Shown: positions 59,878 to 64,000 of the stretch, one piece after another
Layout of the letters: the number at the start of each line of letters is the position of its first letter
How positions within the stretch are numbered: position 1 is the first letter of the stretch
NCBI RefSeq assembly: GCF_006539925.1
Contig: NZ_BJNY01000002.1
Span: 124,001-188,000 of the forward strand
DNA from: Glutamicibacter uratoxydans
Lineage (GTDB): Bacteria > Actinomycetota > Actinomycetes > Actinomycetales > Micrococcaceae
Direction: 5' to 3'
DNA length: 64,000 nucleotides
Notes under the pieces: model-generated
What the model saw: the letters and a program-made list of their open reading frames with translations, nothing else
Databases searched by the model: none
Told to the model about the DNA's origin: nothing
Position numbers and translations under genes: made by a program

Positions 59878-60513
59878 ATGCTCTTTGCATTCCACAATTC
59901 AATGCAGATCTTGGAAGTAGCAGTTGCCCAAAACAGTAGTTCCTCCCCGAACCAGCAAAGCATGACTTTCTGGGACATCATCGCTGCGTTGGCGCCGTGG
60001 GCGGCCTTCCTGACGGCGGTAGTTGTTGCTGGCATCGCGTGGAAAACTCTGCAGCATCAACGGGCTAATGATGCGCGCACCGAGTGGTGGAGGCGGACAC
60101 AATGGGCGCTGGAATCTACCGCTTCCAAGGATTCGAGGCTGCAGAGGATCGGCGGCGAGGTGCTCAAAAGCTTGGCTCTGAGCAATCTGACCAGCCCTGA
60201 AGACAAGCAGCTGCTCGACTCGGTCTGGCAGGAGTCATCGACCCAAATGAATGACCATAGAATCGCCCAATTGCTGTCGGACTCGGTCCGAGGCTCGAAC
60301 GCAACGAACAAAGCCTCAGCGGGCGGGGTCGAGCAGCCAGAAGATAGGCCCTATGATCCAGCCAACCGTATCGAAGTCCTGGACACTCTTCGCAGGGAGA
60401 TCCAGGCAGCTCAGCTCAAGGTGGTACTCGACCAGGAACTGGGCCGCCCAACATCAGACGCAGTAAAGAAGCTGGCCGCGATGCCGCTGCCCCGCGACGA
60501 ATCGTCCCGGTGA
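59878..60513 (+). CDS. Hypothetical single-helix membrane protein
   Basis: A protein of about 200 residues with one membrane helix (ALAPWAAFLTAVVVAGIAW at about 36-54) and a soluble, helical, charged C-terminal region that includes an E-W-W-R-R-T segment after the helix. ATG 59878 or 59902 can be used. Its stop is 2 bp from the stop of the convergent MATE gene. Family not recognised. Confidence 0.6.
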   Translation: MLFAFHNSMQILEVAVAQNSSSSPNQQSMTFWDIIAALAPWAAFLTAVVVAGIAWKTLQHQRANDARTEWWRRTQWALESTASKDSRLQRIGGEVLKSLALSNLTSPEDKQLLDSVWQESSTQMNDHRIAQLLSDSVRGSNATNKASAGGVEQPEDRPYDPANRIEVLDTLRREIQAAQLKVVLDQELGRPTSDAVKKLAAMPLPRDESSR

Positions 60514-60515
60514 GC

Positions 60516-61856
60516 TTAGGCGCCCAGCCGCATCCATGCGGTGCGGCGGGCACGCAGGTGCAAGGTCAATCCGCGCATTGCCATGTAGCCAAGGGCGAAG
60601 GATACCCAGATCCACACCAGTGAGGTCTGCGGGTCATGGGTGAATTCCTGGACCGCCCAGAGCATCGGTGCATAAACCGCCAGATTCAGTACTCCGACCA
60701 GACCCAGATAGCGCGCATCGCCCGCGCCGATCAGCACGCCGTCGAGCACGAAGACCAATCCGCACAATGGCTGGGACAGCGCCAGCACCCACAGGCCAAC
60801 GGTCGTCAGGGAACGGATCTGTTCATCGGTGGTGAAGATCATCGGGAAGACCCATGAGGTCGCCAGCAGGAATAACCCGGTGGCAATGCCAAAGTAGATG
60901 CCCCACCGACTCATGATGCCGGTGAGCCTGCGGACCTGCTCGGCATCTCCCTGCCCCAGCTCCTTGCCGATCATTGCCTGGGCGGCGATGGCCAGGGCGT
61001 CGAGTGCGAAGGCCAGGAAGGAGAAGATGGTGAATACCAGCTGGTGAGAGGCAAGGGTCTGCTCGCCGGCGTTGGTCGCCACCATGACCGTCAACAGCAG
61101 GGCCGCGCGCATGGTCAGGTTGCGCAGCATCAGCCAAGAGCCGACCTGGCCGGTGGAGATGAACCCCGACCAGCTCGGTGCCATGGACACATGCTGTTCC
61201 ACGATTCTGGGCAAGATCAGCCACAGATAGACGACGGCCATGATCCACTGCGAGATCGAAGTTCCCAGCGCCGCCCCGGCTACAGACATGTCAAGTCCGT
61301 AGACGAACGCGAAGTTCAGAATGATGTTCAGGCCGAACCCTGCGGTGGCTACGACCAGAGGCGTTTTGGTGTCCTGCATGCCTCGCAGTACGCCGGTGGC
61401 AGCCAGCACCAGCAGCATGGCGGTCAGTCCGGGCAGCGAATAGTGGATGTAGTCCACCGCGAAGCTGGCGGTCTCGCCCTGCCCGCCCATGGCCGCAACC
61501 AGCGGCCCGGCGGTGAAATAGCCGAGCACCGTAAGCACGATGCCCAAGACCACAGCGAACCACATGCCGTCGCGCCCGGCTGCCATGGCTTTGCCTGGCT
61601 GGCCTGCACCGAGTGCGCGGGCCACCGCCGGCGTGGTGGCATAGGCCAGGAATATCATCAGGCCCACCGCGGTCTGCAGCACCGTGGTGCCCAACGCCGC
61701 ACCTGCCAGTTCGGCGACTCCCAGGTGCCCCACAATCGCCGAGTCAGCGATGAGGAAAAGCGGTTCGGCGATCAGTGCACCCAGCGCCGGCACTGCAAGC
61801 GCGAGGATCTGCCGGGAAATGCTGCGGCTGGATTCAGTGGGAGTCGATGAAGTCAC
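60516..61856 (-). CDS. MATE-family efflux transporter (DinF-like)
   Basis: A 446-residue antiporter with 12 predicted helices in two bundles. LAVPALGALIAEPLFLIADSAIVGHLG at the start and GVLRGMQDTKTPLVV in the second bundle entry are DinF/MATE marks. A GTG at 61856 or an ATG at 61898 can start it; neither has a good ribosome-binding site, and TACAGT 7 nt ahead of the GTG could be a -10 of a leaderless transcript. Exports drugs or metabolites; substrate unknown. Confidence 0.85.
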   Translation of the reverse strand: MTSSTPTESSRSISRQILALAVPALGALIAEPLFLIADSAIVGHLGVAELAGAALGTTVLQTAVGLMIFLAYATTPAVARALGAGQPGKAMAAGRDGMWFAVVLGIVLTVLGYFTAGPLVAAMGGQGETASFAVDYIHYSLPGLTAMLLVLAATGVLRGMQDTKTPLVVATAGFGLNIILNFAFVYGLDMSVAGAALGTSISQWIMAVVYLWLILPRIVEQHVSMAPSWSGFISTGQVGSWLMLRNLTMRAALLLTVMVATNAGEQTLASHQLVFTIFSFLAFALDALAIAAQAMIGKELGQGDAEQVRRLTGIMSRWGIYFGIATGLFLLATSWVFPMIFTTDEQIRSLTTVGLWVLALSQPLCGLVFVLDGVLIGAGDARYLGLVGVLNLAVYAPMLWAVQEFTHDPQTSLVWIWVSFALGYMAMRGLTLHLRARRTAWMRLGA

Positions 61857-62029
61857 GCAGTTAACTGTACGAAGAGCGAAAGTCGAACTCCATTTCATCT
61901 CGCCGACTGGGATCAGGCTGCTGCAGATGGCAGCGAGCAGCTTTGCTCTTCCCTTGCCTAGTGCCCGCAATTAGGATCAAGCCATAGCCGATTTATTCTT
62001 CCCTGCTTTGCGCCTGCCTGAAGGAAACC

Positions 62030-62878
62030 ATGACTGATCAATCAACAGATTCGACCAAAATTCTCCATTGGCAATGCGCCGGCTGCGCCGTTGAATATCC
62101 GCCAGGTCCCCAGCCCACCGGGCTGTGTCCTATCTGCGCTGATGAGCGGCAGTACATTCCCGGCGGCGTCCAGCGCTGGGTCAGCACCGAAGAGCTGGTC
62201 GCTTCCGGTCTTCAGGTCGAGTTCACGCATCTAGAGCCCGGGCTGACCGCATTGACCTGCGATGGCGTGGGCATTGGGCAAAGCGCGCTGCTGATAGAAA
62301 CTGCCAACGGCTGCCTGCTCTTCGATGTTCCCGGGCTAATCACGGAAGCCGCGGTGCAGTACATCCGGGCACGCGGCCCGCTGCTGGGGATCGTTGCCAG
62401 CCACCCGCACATGTACGGAGTGCAGCAGCAATACAGCCAGGCATTCGACGATGCCCCGATCTACGTTGCCAGCAAGGACGCCGAATGGGTCCAATATTCT
62501 TCGGAGGCCATCCGGCTGTGGGACGAGCCCTTTGAGGTAGCCACGGGCATCTGGCTGCATCAAGTCGGCGGTCACTTCATGGGCAGCACCGTCGCTGTGT
62601 GGAGCGCGGGCGCCGAGGGCCGCGGCGTGCTGCTGGCAGGGGATGCGATCTTCCCTGTGGCGGATGGCAATGTCACCTTCCTGCGCAGCTATCCCAATCG
62701 CATCCCGCTCTCGGCGGCGGTGGTTCGCCGGATCGCCGCCCAAGCGGGCGCCTTGGAGTTCGACCGCCTCTACAACAATTTCTCCGGCACTGTCCCCAGC
62801 GACGCCCATCAGATTGTCCAGTACTCAGCCGAACGCTATGCACGCTGGGTCTCGGGCGAATACGACGCACTCACATAA
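62030..62878 (+). CDS. Metallo-beta-lactamase-fold protein with N-terminal zinc ribbon
   Basis: A 282-residue protein. C16, C19, C33 and C36 form a zinc ribbon. The MBL core follows, but the usual HxHxDH is replaced by H125-P-H127-M-Y-G, so two of the metal ligands are missing; a later His in QVGGHFMG and Asp in LLAGDAIFP are kept. It may bind one metal or use another chemistry. A weak relationship to rubredoxin-like fused MBL proteins is possible. It is divergent from MATE. Confidence 0.78.
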   Translation: MTDQSTDSTKILHWQCAGCAVEYPPGPQPTGLCPICADERQYIPGGVQRWVSTEELVASGLQVEFTHLEPGLTALTCDGVGIGQSALLIETANGCLLFDVPGLITEAAVQYIRARGPLLGIVASHPHMYGVQQQYSQAFDDAPIYVASKDAEWVQYSSEAIRLWDEPFEVATGIWLHQVGGHFMGSTVAVWSAGAEGRGVLLAGDAIFPVADGNVTFLRSYPNRIPLSAAVVRRIAAQAGALEFDRLYNNFSGTVPSDAHQIVQYSAERYARWVSGEYDALT

Positions 62879-62911
62879 TATTCCTGCAACAGAATATAGT
62901 GTTTGATCTAA

Positions 62912-64000
62912 TTATTTAACAGGTTTCTGGCTCAGGAACGAAGCTAGGATCAGGGCAATGACCTGCAGCCCTCCAACGCACAGGACCACCATGGCCCAGC
63001 CGCTGTTCATGAACGGGATGCCGATCATCCATCCCAGAAGCGAAGAACCGACATAGTAGAAGAGGTTGTACAAGCTGGCGGCCTGCGCCCGGGCTTCGGC
63101 CGCCAAGACCGGAACCCAGCCGCTGGCCACAGCATGGGCGGCAAAGAACCCTGCGGTGAAGACCAGCAAACCGCAGATGATCACGATGAAGTTGCTGCCC
63201 AGCGTTGCGAGCAGACCGAGGAAGCTGAGCAGGATGCTCAGCCGCAGCGTGTTCATGCGTCCGAGCTTGGCGACGAGCCTTCCGCTGGCCACCGACGTGT
63301 AGGTGCCCGAAAGATAGGCCAGAAACACTAGCGCGGCCCATGAGGTGGGAATCAAGAACGGCGGGGCCTCAAGCCTGAAGGCCAGGTAGTTGTACACGGC
63401 CACGAATCCGCCCATGAGCAAAAAGCCCTGGGCATAGACCAGCACGGTTTTGCCGCGGAATGCCTGCCCGAATTTTGCGACGACCTCACCGAGGCTCCGG
63501 CCCCGGATGGGCGCAAAGCCTTGCGGCTTGGGCGCCTTCAGCAGAAAGAAGAGGGCGGCGACGACTGCCATGATGCTCACCGCAGCAACACCCCAGCGCC
63601 AGCCTGCCGGCTCGCCGACGAAGCTGGCCAGCAATCGCCCGGCCAGCCCGCCCAGCGTGGTCCCGGAGATGTAGGTTCCGCTGGCCACTGCCACGGCGCG
63701 GGCGCTGACCTCGTCGGCGAGAAATGCCAGAGCGCTGCCCGGGACGCCTGCCAACGCGATCCCTTCGAGGAAGCGCAGCGCGACCAGCAGTTGGAAGTTC
63801 GGGGCAGCGGCGCAGAGCAGGCCTAGGAATACCGAAGAAACCAGCGCAATGCTGATGACCTTGCGCCGCCCGATGCCATCGGACACGATGGCCCACGGCG
63901 TCACCGCCAGCGCCAGGCCGAAGGTCGCTGCAGAGACTGTCAGGGCCGCGTCGGAGGAGGAGACCTGGAAGTTCTGCGCGATGACCGGCAGCAGCCCCTG
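62912..64000 (-). CDS. MFS transporter, 5' end missing (YnfM-like)
   Basis: The reading frame is open from the right edge (64000) to the stop at 62912 and covers 362 residues, about 11 predicted helices, including the loop VSDGIGRRKVISIAL after helix 2 and GRLVAKLGRMNTLRLS after helix 8. The N-terminus with helix 1 lies outside the window. The layout resembles the arabinose-efflux-like YnfM group. Substrate unknown. Confidence 0.85.
   Translation of the reverse strand, partial: QGLLPVIAQNFQVSSSDAALTVSAATFGLALAVTPWAIVSDGIGRRKVISIALVSSVFLGLLCAAAPNFQLLVALRFLEGIALAGVPGSALAFLADEVSARAVAVASGTYISGTTLGGLAGRLLASFVGEPAGWRWGVAAVSIMAVVAALFFLLKAPKPQGFAPIRGRSLGEVVAKFGQAFRGKTVLVYAQGFLLMGGFVAVYNYLAFRLEAPPFLIPTSWAALVFLAYLSGTYTSVASGRLVAKLGRMNTLRLSILLSFLGLLATLGSNFIVIICGLLVFTAGFFAAHAVASGWVPVLAAEARAQAASLYNLFYYVGSSLLGWMIGIPFMNSGWAMVVLCVGGLQVIALILASFLSQKPVK

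Noticed and set aside
1-64000. CRISPR arrays, tRNA or rRNA genes, insertion sequences, prophage
   Set aside because: I looked for repeated spacers, cloverleaf-like segments with CCA ends, transposase motifs and phage structural genes and saw none; a dedicated scan could still find a missed tRNA.

Overview
The window looks like a chromosomal segment of a GC-rich actinobacterium. The gene families, GTG/TTG starts, GTGA-type stop/start overlaps and leaderless-style promoter point to Micrococcaceae, in the Arthrobacter/Glutamicibacter range. This placement is inferred from gene content and style; no rRNA or marker gene is present. I saw no tRNA, rRNA, CRISPR array, insertion sequence or phage gene. 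About 60 protein genes are supported. The last one (an MFS transporter) runs off the right edge.

Layout, left to right. (1) 1-7 kb: an agmatine/polyamine module of an APC permease, agmatine deiminase and N-carbamoylputrescine amidase, with a TetR-family regulator. Four copies of one palindrome (AAACGAAT-N3-ATTCGTTT) tie the parts together, although a decayed ImmA/IrrE plus PIN-like toxin pair now separates the permease from the enzymes. (2) 7-11 kb: a tight operon of two SipW-type signal peptidases, three exported proteins with alternate-type signal peptides and a membrane-anchored protein. (3) 11-21 kb: glutaminase, thioesterase, VOC protein, SGNH hydrolase, a LiaSR-like two-component system with an adhesin-like sheet protein and PspA (envelope stress), a proline racemase-family enzyme and an AAA ATPase. 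(4) 21-24 kb: an aromatic-ring FAD monooxygenase and a divergent IclR regulator with a clear operator. (5) 24-32 kb: a probable peptidoglycan cross-bridge pair (FemX-like plus Aslfm-like ATP-grasp ligase) and a copper operon (csoR, copper chaperone, copA) with CsoR operators. (6) 32-43 kb: PucR regulator, small membrane protein, NCS1 permease, alcohol dehydrogenase, aldehyde dehydrogenase and agmatinase-family ureohydrolase, which together read as a guanidino-compound catabolic pathway. Next to it is a MocR regulator / MFS / TIM-barrel isomerase group. (7) 43-46 kb: a tandem glycine riboswitch upstream of a CycA-like permease, then a pterin carbinolamine dehydratase. (8) 46-64 kb: a LacI / C45 acyl-hydrolase / MHS transporter module, transporters, RraA-like protein, a GntR / MHS transporter / FMN alpha-hydroxyacid oxidase module, MATE exporter, a metallo-beta-lactamase-fold protein and a partial MFS.

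Much of the window is small-molecule catabolism packed as regulator + transporter + enzyme units, usually divergent with a palindrome in between and closed by strong stem terminators. The most unusual parts are the SipW/alternate-secretion operon, whose last gene joins a signal peptidase to a cargo-like domain; the shared TetR operators and the 15-codon leader reading frame coupled to the APC permease; the frameshifted ImmA-toxin pair; and the guanidino-alcohol-like pathway. Functions are assigned by reading motifs; no database search was run.
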